DNA of 51,929 nucleotides from Porphyromonadaceae bacterium UBA4262 (GCA_002396085.1 DGWI01000024.1:56844-108772); one strand, 5' to 3'. Shown: positions 17,225 to 26,658, numbered from the stretch's first letter. The notes: generated by a model from the letters alone, not told the origin. Translations and numbers: made by a program.

Positions 17225-20200
17225 ATGAGCATTAACTTTACCAGACATTCATGGTTGCGTGCCGCAGTGATGTCAATGGCAGTGCTTATGGCAGTAGAGA
17301 TGCTGCAAGCCGCCAGTATCACCCACAACGGCATTAACTACACAACCAGTGGACAGAATGCAACAGTGGCTAAGTACACTATCACCAAGGCCACCGAGAC
17401 AAGCCCTGCCGACACGGCATTCTACAAGGGTGACATTGTCATTCCAGAAACCTTCGAATATGAAGGCAACACCTACACTGTGGTCGCTACTGCTGCCAAT
17501 TCGTTCCTTGACTGCAAGCAATTGACCTCGGTCGTGCTGCCCGAGACTTGTGTCACCATTGGACGCAATTCATTCAAGGGGTGCACCGCGCTGACCAAGA
17601 GTCCGATTCCCACAACCGCCACTTCGGTGGGCAATGGTGTATTCAATGGCTGCTCAAGCCTTGAAGAAGTAACAGTCACTGCCAAATGGGGAAAGATAAT
17701 CTCGGAGAATTTCTCGGGCTGCCCCTTGAAGAAGATGACCTTTGCCGGCAATGATCCTGTTGTGATCATGATCGAAGCCTTCGGTAAGACTAGCGACACT
17801 CAGTTGGCTGTCAAGACGCTCGAAGAACTGTACTTCGAGTGTAACATCGATGCATCGGCCTATGCCAACAACCAGCAGCCATTCCACAACCTGACTGCAC
17901 TGAAGAAAATCACATTCACCGGTGCAGCATCTAGCCTGTCGAGCACCATGTTCCAGGGGTGCACGGCACTGAACGAAGTAATCTTTGCCGAGGGCAACCT
18001 CATCAGCAGCATTGGCAGCAGCGCGTTTGCCAGTTGCACAAGCCTTGAGAGCATCGCCATCCCCGAAGCCGTGACCGTCATCGAGCAAAGCACTTTCAAC
18101 GGCTGCAAGGCATTGTCATCAGTTACCATGGGCAACGATGTGACCAGCATCGGCATCACCGCCTTCTACAACACTTCGTTGACCACGATTGCGCTTCCTG
18201 AAGCCTTGACCACGATTGGCCAGAGCGCATTCCAAAAGAGTGAGTTGACAGGCGAACTTGTTCTTCCCACTGGGGTCAAGAGCATCGGCAGTCAGGCCTT
18301 TGCCGAGACACAGTTGACCAGCATTTCGATCCCCGCCGCCACAACCAGTATCGGTGTTGCAGCCTTTGCGCCCATCCCTACACTGGCAAACCTTGTGCTT
18401 GCCGAAGACAACACCGCCTTTGGTCTCATCAACGGCATACTGACAACATCCGACGGCAAGCGACTCTTGGTAACGGCTCATCAAGATCCCGATGCGCAAA
18501 CGAGCATCAATAACGATATGATCGAAACCATCGACAACTATGGCCTGGCTTACTCGCCCATGAAGTCGGTTGAATTAGGAGTATTGAAACAAATAGGCAA
18601 TTATGCGTTCTACAACTCCAAGATTGAGTCGTTCATGCTGCGCAGCCATGTAACCGTTGGTCAAAATGCGTTTAACGGTTCAGCATTGAAGGAGATCACC
18701 ATCGCCGAGGGCCGTCATGAGATTCCTATGGGCCTATGCGCCAACTGCCCCGAACTGACCACGGTCAATCTGCCCTCGAGTGCCACCAACATCATGCGCG
18801 ATGCCTTCGGTAACTGTGCCAAACTCGAAACAATGGAACTGCCTGCCAATGTCAACTACATGGAGTCGGGTGCAGTGCCTGCCGCCATCAAGCACCTGCG
18901 CGTACTCAACCCCAACCCGTCGGCTCTCGCCGCAGACGTGTTCAATGCTAGTCAAAGTGATGTGGAGTGCAAGGTAGCAGTAACCTCGGTCGACAAATTT
19001 AAGGCGACCCCGCAGTGGCAATACCTCAACATCGTGGGCGACGCTACCATCGAGGCCGGCAATGCAGCTCTAGGCTGCCCCACGGGTCTATACTTCGCCA
19101 CCACTGATGGCAAACTGATGTATAAAGACGAGAACGGTGACATCGTCGACACCGAGTTCAACGCGGGCGAGCATGCCTTCACGCTACAGAGCTACAAGAA
19201 CCGCATCTATGTGGCAGTGGCCGGACACAACTTCACCTACCAGGATCCGGCGCAGCCACTGGGCGACGGCGAGCTGTTCTACGTCAACAACACCAACGGC
19301 ATCTTCTATCGTGTGGGCGTGCTCAACAACGTGGGCTATGCACCCAGCGAGGACCCCTTCACCATGTTTATCCACGAGGCGACCAACAAGATCTACATCA
19401 GCGACCGCAACGTGGGCATCCACGAGATGGACGCCGACACCACCGGACTGTATGGCTCGCAGCCGTTCTTGCTTCAGAACCAGTGGCTGCCCTACTACAA
19501 CGACCAAATCAGCTGGGGCTCAATCACCGGCGGATTCACTATCGACACCAACGGCATCTTCTGGATGACCAAGAAGTTCAACGGACTGGGACTGCTGCGC
19601 TTCACTCGCGCCGACATCTATCCCGACGGCGGACAGGGCAAGACGCAGCACTTCAATGTGCTGTTCAAGGACGACATCATCAAGACCATCTACCTCGACG
19701 AGGCCAATGGCTACCTGTACATGAACCTGCTGCGTGACCACAACAACACCTGTGTGCCTGGCATCTACCGCATCGCTCTGAGCAAACTGCAGAATGCCGA
19801 CGGTAGCGATAAGGAGGGCAATGACCTGCTCACTATGTCTAACTGCGAGCTCATCGACGACTCGCCCATCGCACGCGAGGTCAACTCGAGCTTTGAGAGC
19901 AGCGGCGAGGTGCCCAACATCGCACAGATCACCAGCGATGGCGAGAACATCTACTGGGGCTACATCGCACCGACCGACGACAACGACGCCATCACCGGCA
20001 GTGTGGCCCTTGACCCGAGCAATCCGCTGCACAAGAGCGGCATCAAGTGCATCAAGGCTGATGCAGAAACTCCCGTTGTGCAATTTGCCGTCGAGGATGT
20101 CAAGGCCTATGGCATCGCCGGTACAACATTTGTGCCCGATGAGGAACCCGTCATGCCTGGTGATGTCAATGGTGACGGCAAGGTTGACATCTCGGACGTC

Positions 20201-20323
20201 AACGGCGTGATCAACATGATGCTCGGCAAGGCAGACAAGATTGCTGCTGCCGACGTCAACAATGATGGCAACGTCGACATCTCGGATGTCAATGCAGTGA
20301 TTAACCTCATGCTGGGCAAATAA
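17225..20323 (+). CDS. Large secreted LRR (BspA-like) protein with propeller-like region and dockerin-like C-terminus
   Basis: A 1032-residue secreted protein. The signal peptide ends near residue 30 (MLQAAS). BspA-type LRRs fill about residues 50-590, with the pattern IGxxAFxxCxxLxxIxIPxx. From about residue 617 to 970 the sequence changes to short strands of the kind GLYFATTDGKLMY, NRIYVAV, NKIYISD, GFTIDTNGIFW and GYLYMNLL, consistent with a beta-propeller-like module, though I cannot name a family. Residues 979-1032 are two dockerin-like repeats (DVNGDGKVDISDVN, DVNNDGNVDISDVN). An adhesion or binding role at the cell surface is likely. GC content is close to that of the neighbours. Confidence 0.88.
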   Translation: MSINFTRHSWLRAAVMSMAVLMAVEMLQAASITHNGINYTTSGQNATVAKYTITKATETSPADTAFYKGDIVIPETFEYEGNTYTVVATAANSFLDCKQLTSVVLPETCVTIGRNSFKGCTALTKSPIPTTATSVGNGVFNGCSSLEEVTVTAKWGKIISENFSGCPLKKMTFAGNDPVVIMIEAFGKTSDTQLAVKTLEELYFECNIDASAYANNQQPFHNLTALKKITFTGAASSLSSTMFQGCTALNEVIFAEGNLISSIGSSAFASCTSLESIAIPEAVTVIEQSTFNGCKALSSVTMGNDVTSIGITAFYNTSLTTIALPEALTTIGQSAFQKSELTGELVLPTGVKSIGSQAFAETQLTSISIPAATTSIGVAAFAPIPTLANLVLAEDNTAFGLINGILTTSDGKRLLVTAHQDPDAQTSINNDMIETIDNYGLAYSPMKSVELGVLKQIGNYAFYNSKIESFMLRSHVTVGQNAFNGSALKEITIAEGRHEIPMGLCANCPELTTVNLPSSATNIMRDAFGNCAKLETMELPANVNYMESGAVPAAIKHLRVLNPNPSALAADVFNASQSDVECKVAVTSVDKFKATPQWQYLNIVGDATIEAGNAALGCPTGLYFATTDGKLMYKDENGDIVDTEFNAGEHAFTLQSYKNRIYVAVAGHNFTYQDPAQPLGDGELFYVNNTNGIFYRVGVLNNVGYAPSEDPFTMFIHEATNKIYISDRNVGIHEMDADTTGLYGSQPFLLQNQWLPYYNDQISWGSITGGFTIDTNGIFWMTKKFNGLGLLRFTRADIYPDGGQGKTQHFNVLFKDDIIKTIYLDEANGYLYMNLLRDHNNTCVPGIYRIALSKLQNADGSDKEGNDLLTMSNCELIDDSPIAREVNSSFESSGEVPNIAQITSDGENIYWGYIAPTDDNDAITGSVALDPSNPLHKSGIKCIKADAETPVVQFAVEDVKAYGIAGTTFVPDEEPVMPGDVNGDGKVDISDVNGVINMMLGKADKIAAADVNNDGNVDISDVNAVINLMLGK

Positions 20324-20337
20324 GTTGCCCCACCTTA

Positions 20338-20381
20338 ACCCAAAAGGGCGTCAGGTCACTTGACCCGACGCCCTTTTGGGT
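20338..20381. terminator. Bidirectional terminator between the LRR and HIT genes
   Basis: A perfect 15-bp stem (20338-20352 with 20367-20381) is extended by an inner GGTCA/TGACC pair, giving a near-continuous hairpin between convergent genes. Confidence 0.9.
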
Positions 20382-20396
20382 AACCTGTGCAGATTG

Positions 20397-20792
20397 TTAC
20401 TTGATATTGGCTGCAATAGCCTTGGCAATAGCTGTCATTTCATCGGCGGGGAGCGAGAGTTTCTCCTTGCGGAAGTCCATGTCGCTCTCCTTGTTGAGGG
20501 GGACGAGGTGGATGTGGCAGTGAGGAACCTCCATGCCCAGCACGGCAATGCCCACGCGTTTGCACTGCATAGCGGGCTTGATGGCGAGCGCCACCTTGCG
20601 AGCGAAAGCCCACAACCCCTGATACTCCTCCTCGGTGAGGTCCATCATATAGTCGACCTCATGCTTGGGGATGACGAGTGTGTGGCCCTTGGCCATGGGT
20701 GCGATGTCGAGAAAAGCGTAGTAGTTCTCATCCTCGGCGACCTTGTAACTGGGTATCTCACCAGCGACGATTCTGCTGAATATTGAAGCCAT
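20397..20792 (-). CDS. HIT family protein (histidine triad nucleotide hydrolase)
   Basis: A 131-residue cytoplasmic protein of the HIT superfamily, which hydrolyses nucleoside phosphoramidates or dinucleoside polyphosphates. The histidine triad HCHIHLVP is at residues 91-98 (His91, His93, His95). The N-terminal CIF-like block is ASIFSRIVAGEIPSYKV, followed by KGHTLVIPKHE. Length is usual. It lies downstream of greA on the same strand with a 126-bp spacer full of word repeats; I recall the greA-HIT order from other Bacteroidota. Confidence 0.94.
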   Translation of the reverse strand: MASIFSRIVAGEIPSYKVAEDENYYAFLDIAPMAKGHTLVIPKHEVDYMMDLTEEEYQGLWAFARKVALAIKPAMQCKRVGIAVLGMEVPHCHIHLVPLNKESDMDFRKEKLSLPADEMTAIAKAIAANIK

Positions 20793-20830
20793 CTTTTATT
20801 AATTTAGAATTTAGAATTAAGAATTTTGTC

Positions 20831-20916
20831 TTCGGTTTTCAGTCTTCAGTTCTTCAGCCACTGCTGATAACCGATAACTGACAACTGATAACTGATAACC
20901 GATAACTGATAACCGG
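20831..20916. repeat. Word repeat 'cggttttcag ... gataactgataaccg'
   Basis: The region has a CGGTTTTCAG-type left arm and repeated GATAACTGATAACCG words to the right. The words are largely complementary to the left arm, so the stretch can fold back on itself. Related arrays are at 35716-35790 and 41882-41972. Confidence 0.7.
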
Positions 20917-20918
20917 CA

Positions 20919-21389
20919 TCAGATGGCGATGTCAAGAATCTCGAACTGCATTTTTCCAGCCGGTGCCTGAACATCGACCACCTCGCCCACCTTGTGGCCG
21001 AGCAGCCCCTTGGCAATGGGCGTAGTGATAGAAATCTTGCCCTCGCGCAGGTTGGCCTCGGTCTCGGTAACGATCGTATAGGTCATCTTCATGCCATTGG
21101 CCACATTCTTGATGGTGACGCGGTTGAGCAACTGCACCTCATCAGTGCTAATCTTACTCTCATCGATGATGCGTGCCCCTGCCACCAGATTTTTGAGCTC
21201 GGCAATCTTTGCCTCAAGCAGTCCCTGACGCTCCTTGGCTGCGTCATACTCAGCATTTTCCGACAGGTCTCCCTTGTCTCTTGCTTCGCGTATTGCGTTA
21301 ATCACTTCTGGTCTTTCGACATTTTCCAGACGTGCAAGTTCAGCCATTTTCTTATCGTAACCCTCTTGGGTCATGTAAACAATAGCCAT
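20919..21389 (-). CDS. greA: Transcription elongation factor GreA
   Basis: A 156-residue factor that rescues backtracked RNA polymerase by stimulating transcript cleavage. The N-terminal coiled-coil carries the acidic tip GDLSENAEYDAAKERQ. The C-terminal FKBP-like domain ends with GLLGHKVGEVVDVQAPAG, typical of GreA. The ATG at 21389 was chosen; an internal ATG (MTQEG) five codons in is possible. It is first in a likely greA-HIT transcript, with a consensus promoter and an 86-nt leader. Confidence 0.96.
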   Translation of the reverse strand: MAIVYMTQEGYDKKMAELARLENVERPEVINAIREARDKGDLSENAEYDAAKERQGLLEAKIAELKNLVAGARIIDESKISTDEVQLLNRVTIKNVANGMKMTYTIVTETEANLREGKISITTPIAKGLLGHKVGEVVDVQAPAGKMQFEILDIAI

Positions 21390-21481
21390 AGATTCCAGTT
21401 TTTTCTTTTCGTAAAAAAATTGAAGAACCTCGTTACTTGACGAGATCCCCCGTGAATATTCTCTGTTTTTCTTTAGTGATG

Positions 21482-21512
21482 CAAAGGTAATACATTTTTT
21501 GTTAATGGCAAA
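21482..21512 (-). promoter_or_regulatory. Promoter for greA
   Basis: On the minus strand TTTG (21512-21509), 19 nt, TACCTTTG (21489-21482). Full Bacteroidota consensus. Confidence 0.75.
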
Positions 21513-21553
21513 ACTTTTGCACCAATAGTATGTTAAATTTTAGGATTATTAAC

Positions 21554-22987
21554 CTAACCCCGCCATTGCTTGATGAGTTGTAAGCCACTAACAATCAGGC
21601 TCACCACAGTCACCACAACAGCCATCCACAACCAGTTATGCCCCATGGCGAGCACGACGGCCAGTGCCACGACAAGCGCCCACAGCCAGTTGAGCAAACT
21701 GGCTCGCGACAAGGTCATGCGATAATGTCCCCAATAGACCACAGCGATGATAACCGTATAGACCACATACCATGTCAAGAATGCCAGTCCCAACCCTGTG
21801 ATGCCCCACCAGCGATAAAACAGGATGTTGAGCACAAGCCCCACGACAGCACTGATCGACTCGGTGATAACATAGGTCTTGCCATCACCTCGCGCCAAGA
21901 TGACAAACGCCATGCACCATGACAGCGCACGCATGACCGTGCCCACCATGCCCCATGACACCATGCCCTGAATGACGGTGAAGTCGGCACTGTAGAGCAA
22001 CCAAATGATGGGCTGACACAAGATGACAAACACCGCCACCACTGGCGCCAACACCAGCATGGCCACGGTGACCTCTTGCGAGACCGAGTCATGCAAGCGT
22101 GCCGAGTCCTTGACTTGCTGCGCTAGCCTCGGGTAGTACTCCATGCCCAGAGCCGACAAGATCAGCCCTGTATACTTATTGACCAGGGTATAACCTGCCT
22201 GATAATGACCAACAACGGCGGTGCCCGCCTCCTGATTGAGCCAGGCATTGAACACATAACTAGCCAGAATGGTGACGAAGTTGCCGATGGTCATATAGAT
22301 GCCCAACCGCACGAAATCACGTCCCATAGCCACAGTATCTCGCCGTGACACTTGAGCCACAGGATATTCCTTGTTGCGCAGTAGCCACATCATCAGCGCG
22401 TTGCAAGCAGCGTAAGCAATAATCGAAGGCAGCACACTGCGCTCACGCAACCAGTAGAACAAGGGAATGGAGATGAGAAGTCCCAACAAGGTGCCATAGA
22501 CGCTGGCTTGTGCCAATCGCTTGAGCCTCTGCGAGCCTTGCAGCACGGCCTGTTCGCCATTACTGATGGCCATGAGCAGTACTGCGATGCTCAGTGCAAC
22601 AAAGCCCCACATCTGGTCTTGTGTGCCAAAAGTGACTTGACTCAACAAGGGCGACAACATCAGTGTCAATAACGCTCCTCCCAGACCTAGCCATAACGAC
22701 CAGCGCCGCACCACCACAATGATGCGGGCAATGAGCGAGCGGTCGGCGCCGGCGACAGCCTGCGAGATATCACGCACGCTACTGCCTCTGATGCCCAGGT
22801 TAGTGCCTGTGTTAATCATCTCCAGGGCATTGTTGAACAGACCGAACAACCCCACCCCCACCGGGCCAATCCAGATGGCTACAAGCTTGGTGCGGATGAT
22901 GGAGCAGAGAATGCCCATCACCTGCACACCACCGAAGAGCCCCATTGCCTTCATCGCCAGACGTGATATGTTGTTCTCTTTTTTCAA
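21554..22987 (-). CDS. Oligosaccharide flippase / O-antigen translocase (Wzx-like)
   Basis: A 477-residue polytopic membrane protein with about 12-14 hydrophobic helices, of the MOP/Wzx type that flips undecaprenyl-linked glycans across the inner membrane. The N-terminus (MGLFGGVQVMGILCSIIRTKLVAIW, read as separate helix and loop) followed by GPVGVGLFGLFN resembles Bacteroidota O-antigen translocases. There is no signal peptide. The FemAB/GNAT-like gene ends 47 bp upstream, so the two may be cotranscribed. It probably serves the same surface glycan pathway as nearby glycosyltransferases, which is inference. Confidence 0.88.
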   Translation of the reverse strand: MKKENNISRLAMKAMGLFGGVQVMGILCSIIRTKLVAIWIGPVGVGLFGLFNNALEMINTGTNLGIRGSSVRDISQAVAGADRSLIARIIVVVRRWSLWLGLGGALLTLMLSPLLSQVTFGTQDQMWGFVALSIAVLLMAISNGEQAVLQGSQRLKRLAQASVYGTLLGLLISIPLFYWLRERSVLPSIIAYAACNALMMWLLRNKEYPVAQVSRRDTVAMGRDFVRLGIYMTIGNFVTILASYVFNAWLNQEAGTAVVGHYQAGYTLVNKYTGLILSALGMEYYPRLAQQVKDSARLHDSVSQEVTVAMLVLAPVVAVFVILCQPIIWLLYSADFTVIQGMVSWGMVGTVMRALSWCMAFVILARGDGKTYVITESISAVVGLVLNILFYRWWGITGLGLAFLTWYVVYTVIIAVVYWGHYRMTLSRASLLNWLWALVVALAVVLAMGHNWLWMAVVVTVVSLIVSGLQLIKQWRG

Positions 22988-23033
22988 CTGGTGGGACTAG
23001 AAGTTCCAGATTATCTAGAAAAGTCTAGAGGTT

Positions 23034-23975
23034 CTAGATTATTAATTCATAGATGGAATAGAGGATGCCGCGACCGCCCAGGCGACACTTCTGCTGCACG
23101 AGCCCCCGGTTAAGGATGGTGCCGTGCTGCTCGGTCGAGATACCGAAGTCAAAGAATCGGAATTCGCGCTCGGCATAGTGGCCAATGAGCCAGTCGAACA
23201 AGAGCGTCAGCGCCTTGAGTTCACGTCCCTGCAACGATGCGGCAATATATTGTGCATGAGCTACAGAACCCAACTCAAATATCACCACGCCAGCAACAAT
23301 CTGGCCCTGCACAGTGGCCGTGTAGAGACGGATGCGGTCGGGGAAACGCTTGACCAACAGCATGATCTCATCGATGGTGTGAACGGGTTGCGTGTCGTGT
23401 CGATCGGCCAGCACCTGACTAAGAACCAGCCAATAAGCCTCCCAGTCTTGACTGCGCGCCACCTCCACCCCACTGCGTCGTGCTGCATTAGCGGCACTGC
23501 GGCAGCCGCGGTCGAGCGGCAATCGGTTGGTCAGGTCGATGGTCGACGAGATACCACACTCCAGCAGCCGCCCACCACAACGCCACAAGCCATAAAGGTC
23601 GTCCTCGGCAGGATAGCGATGATAGATGTGAGGCACGGGCTTATAGACCATGCGCTTGAAGCCATACTCGCGCAGATAGGCAACAGTTGCCTCCATCACA
23701 TCAAGCATCACACTGGGCTCGATGTGCTTGCTGGGCATGATCCAACTGCCATAGGTCAACCCCTTATGCGACCACAAGGTGTCGCCGTCAACGTTGGCAG
23801 GCAACACGGCAAGCATCGTGCCTTCGCGCATCGCCACCAGCGAGTGATCAACAAAACGGTCGCTGTGATAGTCCATGAACCCTCGCAAATGCAGCATATT
23901 GCCATTGCGTGACCCTGCCACCAGGTTGTCCCAGTCTGCACGCATCTCGGGGGTATATCGTACAATCTCTATCAT
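23034..23975 (-). CDS. FemAB/GNAT-like N-acyltransferase family protein
   Basis: A 313-residue cytoplasmic protein. The first line MIEIVRYTPEMRADWDNLVAGSRNG (split by a short gap in similarity) and the LHLRGFMDYHSDRF block resemble FemAB-related or CelD-like acetyltransferases found in polysaccharide loci. The C-terminal half has the GNAT-type pattern: RIRLYTATVQGQIVAGVVIF, HAQYIAAS, LTLLFDWLI and FFDFGIS. It would transfer an acyl group, perhaps to an amino sugar. It is followed by the flippase gene on the same strand. Substrate not deducible; the family call is moderate. Confidence 0.7.
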   Translation of the reverse strand: MIEIVRYTPEMRADWDNLVAGSRNGNMLHLRGFMDYHSDRFVDHSLVAMREGTMLAVLPANVDGDTLWSHKGLTYGSWIMPSKHIEPSVMLDVMEATVAYLREYGFKRMVYKPVPHIYHRYPAEDDLYGLWRCGGRLLECGISSTIDLTNRLPLDRGCRSAANAARRSGVEVARSQDWEAYWLVLSQVLADRHDTQPVHTIDEIMLLVKRFPDRIRLYTATVQGQIVAGVVIFELGSVAHAQYIAASLQGRELKALTLLFDWLIGHYAEREFRFFDFGISTEQHGTILNRGLVQQKCRLGGRGILYSIYELII

Positions 23976-23994
23976 TGTCTAAGTTTTGAAACTA

Positions 23995-24002
23995 CAAAGG
24001 TA
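23995..24002 (-). promoter_or_regulatory. -7 box for the FemAB/GNAT-like gene
   Basis: TACCTTTG on the minus strand, 19 bp upstream of the ATG at 23975. No clear -33 TTTG. Confidence 0.5.
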
Positions 24003-24073
24003 GCAAAAAAAAATCATTCTCCCGGTTTTGGCCTCGTGTTTTGAGTTTTGAGTTTCAGTTTGCGAGTTGCTCG

Positions 24074-24985
24074 CTACACACTTGGCTGAAAGAGTTGTGG
24101 ATGCGACAATGCGTACGAAATTATAAAAATGACAATATAGAATGTCAAGAAAATGAGACAGAAAGGAATCAAGGCCACGAGCATCCGCCAGATAGTACTC
24201 CAATAGCTGTAGCCCGACAACTGCTTGATGGGGATAACAGCCAGCAGTAGGGCAAACTGGTCGAATATCGCCTCATTCCTGAAACTGAAACACAGCACAG
24301 AGGGAATCATGATGAGAATGAGAAGCATATTGATGATATAAACCATCGCAACGAAGCACTCAGAAAGTCGCAAGTCGGGTATGGCAGGACAGTGCCTGAA
24401 CAAGAGATAGAGTGGTCCCGAGAAAAGCAGCATGTAGACAAGTACCGCCAGTTGAGGGTTCTGCCTGACCTTGCCCTCTGCAATATAGATCATATCGTAG
24501 ACAGCCACTTGTATCTCCTTCCACTCAGCAGTGTGTGTCTTGTCGGCCTTTGCCTCGGCTTTCTTTCTCGTGGCGTATTCCTTCTCCATCTCCATGTACT
24601 GTTGATAGCGATTTATGCCCTTGATGTTCAATCCGGTCTCCACCAGCAGCGACAGTGCACAGATGAGAAAAAGCATCTTGAATGGCGGGAAGTAGGCCAT
24701 CTGCATGCCTCTGAGATAGTCACGAATCATGTATCCCGGTCGCAACATCAAGTCGCGAATGGCTCGGAACATGCCCCGGTTGCCTAATCCCCAGACATCA
24801 ATAAACAGCAGAAAAGCGTTTTTGAAGGAGTACCGCCCAATCTGTGATGACTGCCCGCACTGTGGACAGAAGTTGCCCACATAATGCCGGCCGCATGTGG
24901 CGCAGACATGGTCTTCCTGCGACATCGGTTTCACACGATGAGGCACTTTTTGCCACTGGGTGAATTTCTTGATTCGTTTTTTCAT
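24074..24985 (-). CDS. DUF3667 family zinc-ribbon membrane protein
   Basis: A 303-residue protein. Near the N-terminus (about residues 28-45) is a CxxC...CxxC zinc ribbon (CATCGRHYVGNFCPQCGQ), the hallmark of DUF3667. Next come the conserved RDLMLRPGYMIRDYLRG and YFPPFKMLFLI blocks, then four or five predicted transmembrane helices. Function is unknown; these proteins are common in Bacteroidota. The zinc ribbon is expected on the cytoplasmic side. It stands alone between a repeat-rich spacer upstream and the FemAB-like gene downstream. Confidence 0.85.
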   Translation of the reverse strand: MKKRIKKFTQWQKVPHRVKPMSQEDHVCATCGRHYVGNFCPQCGQSSQIGRYSFKNAFLLFIDVWGLGNRGMFRAIRDLMLRPGYMIRDYLRGMQMAYFPPFKMLFLICALSLLVETGLNIKGINRYQQYMEMEKEYATRKKAEAKADKTHTAEWKEIQVAVYDMIYIAEGKVRQNPQLAVLVYMLLFSGPLYLLFRHCPAIPDLRLSECFVAMVYIINMLLILIMIPSVLCFSFRNEAIFDQFALLLAVIPIKQLSGYSYWSTIWRMLVALIPFCLIFLTFYIVIFIISYALSHPQLFQPSV

Positions 24986-25030
24986 GATTTCTCAACAGCA
25001 TGATAACAAGTTTTCCTTGTTTTTTTACAA

Positions 25031-25131
25031 GAAGCAAGAAACAAGCCTTCTGTTCTTAAAACTTTTTGTTCCCTAGTTCTTATGTCTTATCGAAAAGCAA
25101 GCCTTCTATTCTCTTGTTCTTATGTCTTTCC
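25031..25131. repeat. Dispersed repeat 'gaagcaagaa..ttcttatgtctt' (copy A plus partial second unit)
   Basis: Positions 25031-25089 are about 90% identical to the reverse complement of 33021-33078. A shortened second unit (AAGCCTTCTATTCT..TTCTTATGTCTT) follows at 25097-25130 and reaches into the 3' end of the AlkD-like gene. Confidence 0.8.
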
Positions 25132-25891
25132 AGTAACGGCGCTCGTCGTCTGACATCTGCTCGATGGCGTAACGCAACGCAGTGCGAGGCATCTCATGAG
25201 CATGCTGCTCAAGGAATTGTCTGAGCAAATCCATATTGACACGCTTACCCATCTCACGCAGCATCCAGCCCACAGCCTTGTGCATCAAGTCGTGCGTGTG
25301 GTGCAAGTGACGCTCGGCATATCGCAGGCAGAATGTGGGATCGCCCTGCTGCGAGGTCTTCCAGGTGCAGACGATGCTCATGCGTTGCAGCCACAGGTTG
25401 TTGCTGTCGGCCAGATGGTCGAGAACACTCAGTTTATAGTCGGTATGCAAACCAATCTCCTCACCACCCAACCGAGTGGGCAGCAGCAACCAATGCCCCA
25501 GTATCTTGGGCGCCGACAGGTCGACGAGATCCCAATTGTTGGCACAAGGCGCATGGTCAAGGTACATCTGCACAATCTCATCACGGCGTGCAATGGCTAC
25601 GGGATTATCCACGAGTCGGCGACGGGAATCGCGCTCCATTCGGTCGACCATGAGCAACAAGCCACACAAGCGCACCTCGTGCCAACGACTATGCAGCAAT
25701 TGCGGCACCTCGCCGAGGGGAAGGTCGGTTGCCTGACGCACCACCAGACGCGTCTGCGGCACCTTTAGCCCCAAGAACTCGTCGCCATAGCCATACTCGC
25801 CCTCGGCCGTCTTGAAGAAGCGCATTAGCACCTTGCGCTGTGCCTCATTGCGCTGCTCCTCCATCACCGCTATGACCTCACTTGCCGTCAT
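25106..25891 (-). CDS. DNA alkylation repair protein (AlkD-like)
   Basis: A 261-residue all-helical protein of the AlkD/HEAT-repeat DNA glycosylase family that removes alkylated purines. Family features: FLGLKVPQTRLVVRQ near residues 42-56, HSRWHEVRLCGLLLM, the NNWDLVDLSAPKILG segment and WLQRMSIVCTW, with several HEAT-like helix pairs to the end. Its start codon abuts the stop of the upstream flavoprotein gene (25891/25892), so the two are translationally coupled. The last few codons run into the repeat at 25097-25130. Cytoplasmic. Confidence 0.9.
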   Translation of the reverse strand: MTASEVIAVMEEQRNEAQRKVLMRFFKTAEGEYGYGDEFLGLKVPQTRLVVRQATDLPLGEVPQLLHSRWHEVRLCGLLLMVDRMERDSRRRLVDNPVAIARRDEIVQMYLDHAPCANNWDLVDLSAPKILGHWLLLPTRLGGEEIGLHTDYKLSVLDHLADSNNLWLQRMSIVCTWKTSQQGDPTFCLRYAERHLHHTHDLMHKAVGWMLREMGKRVNMDLLRQFLEQHAHEMPRTALRYAIEQMSDDERRYWKDIRTRE

Positions 25892-26515
25892 CTAGCGGAT
25901 GAAGTGGGTGAAGACGTGGGGCTCATACTCGGGATAGTCGGGCTTGCCGTCACGATGTATCTTCTGCAACAGCCACGCCATGTTCTGACCCAGGGTTCGC
26001 ATGGTCTGCATGCCCTCGGCATCAAGTGCGGCCTCGCCCTGCTCACGGCCATAGACGATGTTCCAGTACTGCGAGGTGACAATGGGCATATTGAGCATCT
26101 CGAATGGGAGATTCATCGTCTGATAGGTTGCCGAAGCCCCGCCACGTCGACACACAGCCACCGATGCAGCCGGCTTGCCCATGGCTGCCGGGGCGTTGCT
26201 GTAGAGCACACGCTGCATCAACGCAAGCAGTGCGCCATTGGGTTGGCCGTAGTAGGTGGGCGAACCGATGACCAAGCCGTCGGCTGCAGCCAACTTCTCG
26301 ACCACACGGTTACACAGGTCGTCGTCAAACACGCAACGTCCCAGCCCCTTGTCCCAACAGGTGTTGCAACCGATGCAGCCACGCACAGGCTTGGTGCCTA
26401 TCTGCACGATTTCGGTCTCAATGCCCTGGGCATTCAGGGTCTTTGCCACCTCGCTCAGCGCGAGGAATGTGTTGCCCTTGCTGTGGGCACTGCCATTGAT
26501 TAATAATACTTTCAT
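25892..26515 (-). CDS. Flavodoxin-fold NAD(P)H-dependent oxidoreductase with cysteine cluster
   Basis: A 207-residue flavodoxin-like protein. The FMN phosphate loop is INGSAHSKGNT (residues 6-16) and the second flavin loop is GSPTYYGQPNG. A compact cysteine motif, CIGCNTCWDKGLGRC (residues 47-61), is typical of iron-sulfur flavoproteins or related reductases. The substrate is unknown. It is first in a two-gene unit with the AlkD-like gene, with zero spacing. A TAACTTTG -7 box lies 26 bp upstream of the ATG. Confidence 0.88.
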   Translation of the reverse strand: MKVLLINGSAHSKGNTFLALSEVAKTLNAQGIETEIVQIGTKPVRGCIGCNTCWDKGLGRCVFDDDLCNRVVEKLAAADGLVIGSPTYYGQPNGALLALMQRVLYSNAPAAMGKPAASVAVCRRGGASATYQTMNLPFEMLNMPIVTSQYWNIVYGREQGEAALDAEGMQTMRTLGQNMAWLLQKIHRDGKPDYPEYEPHVFTHFIR

Positions 26516-26540
26516 AAGGTCTTTTTGTCAATCGAAAGCA

Positions 26541-26548
26541 CAAAGTTA
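26541..26548 (-). promoter_or_regulatory. -7 box for the flavoprotein-AlkD operon
   Basis: TAACTTTG on the minus strand matches TAnnTTTG. No -33 TTTG at proper spacing. Confidence 0.5.
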
Positions 26549-26658
26549 CTCATTTTTTTTGAACTAAGCATTATTTCATTGAATCAGGACATTATTTCCG
26601 TTTGATTTGTCATGCTCAATCATTAGAATCATTGTTATTTTGCAACTTGATTCTATTA

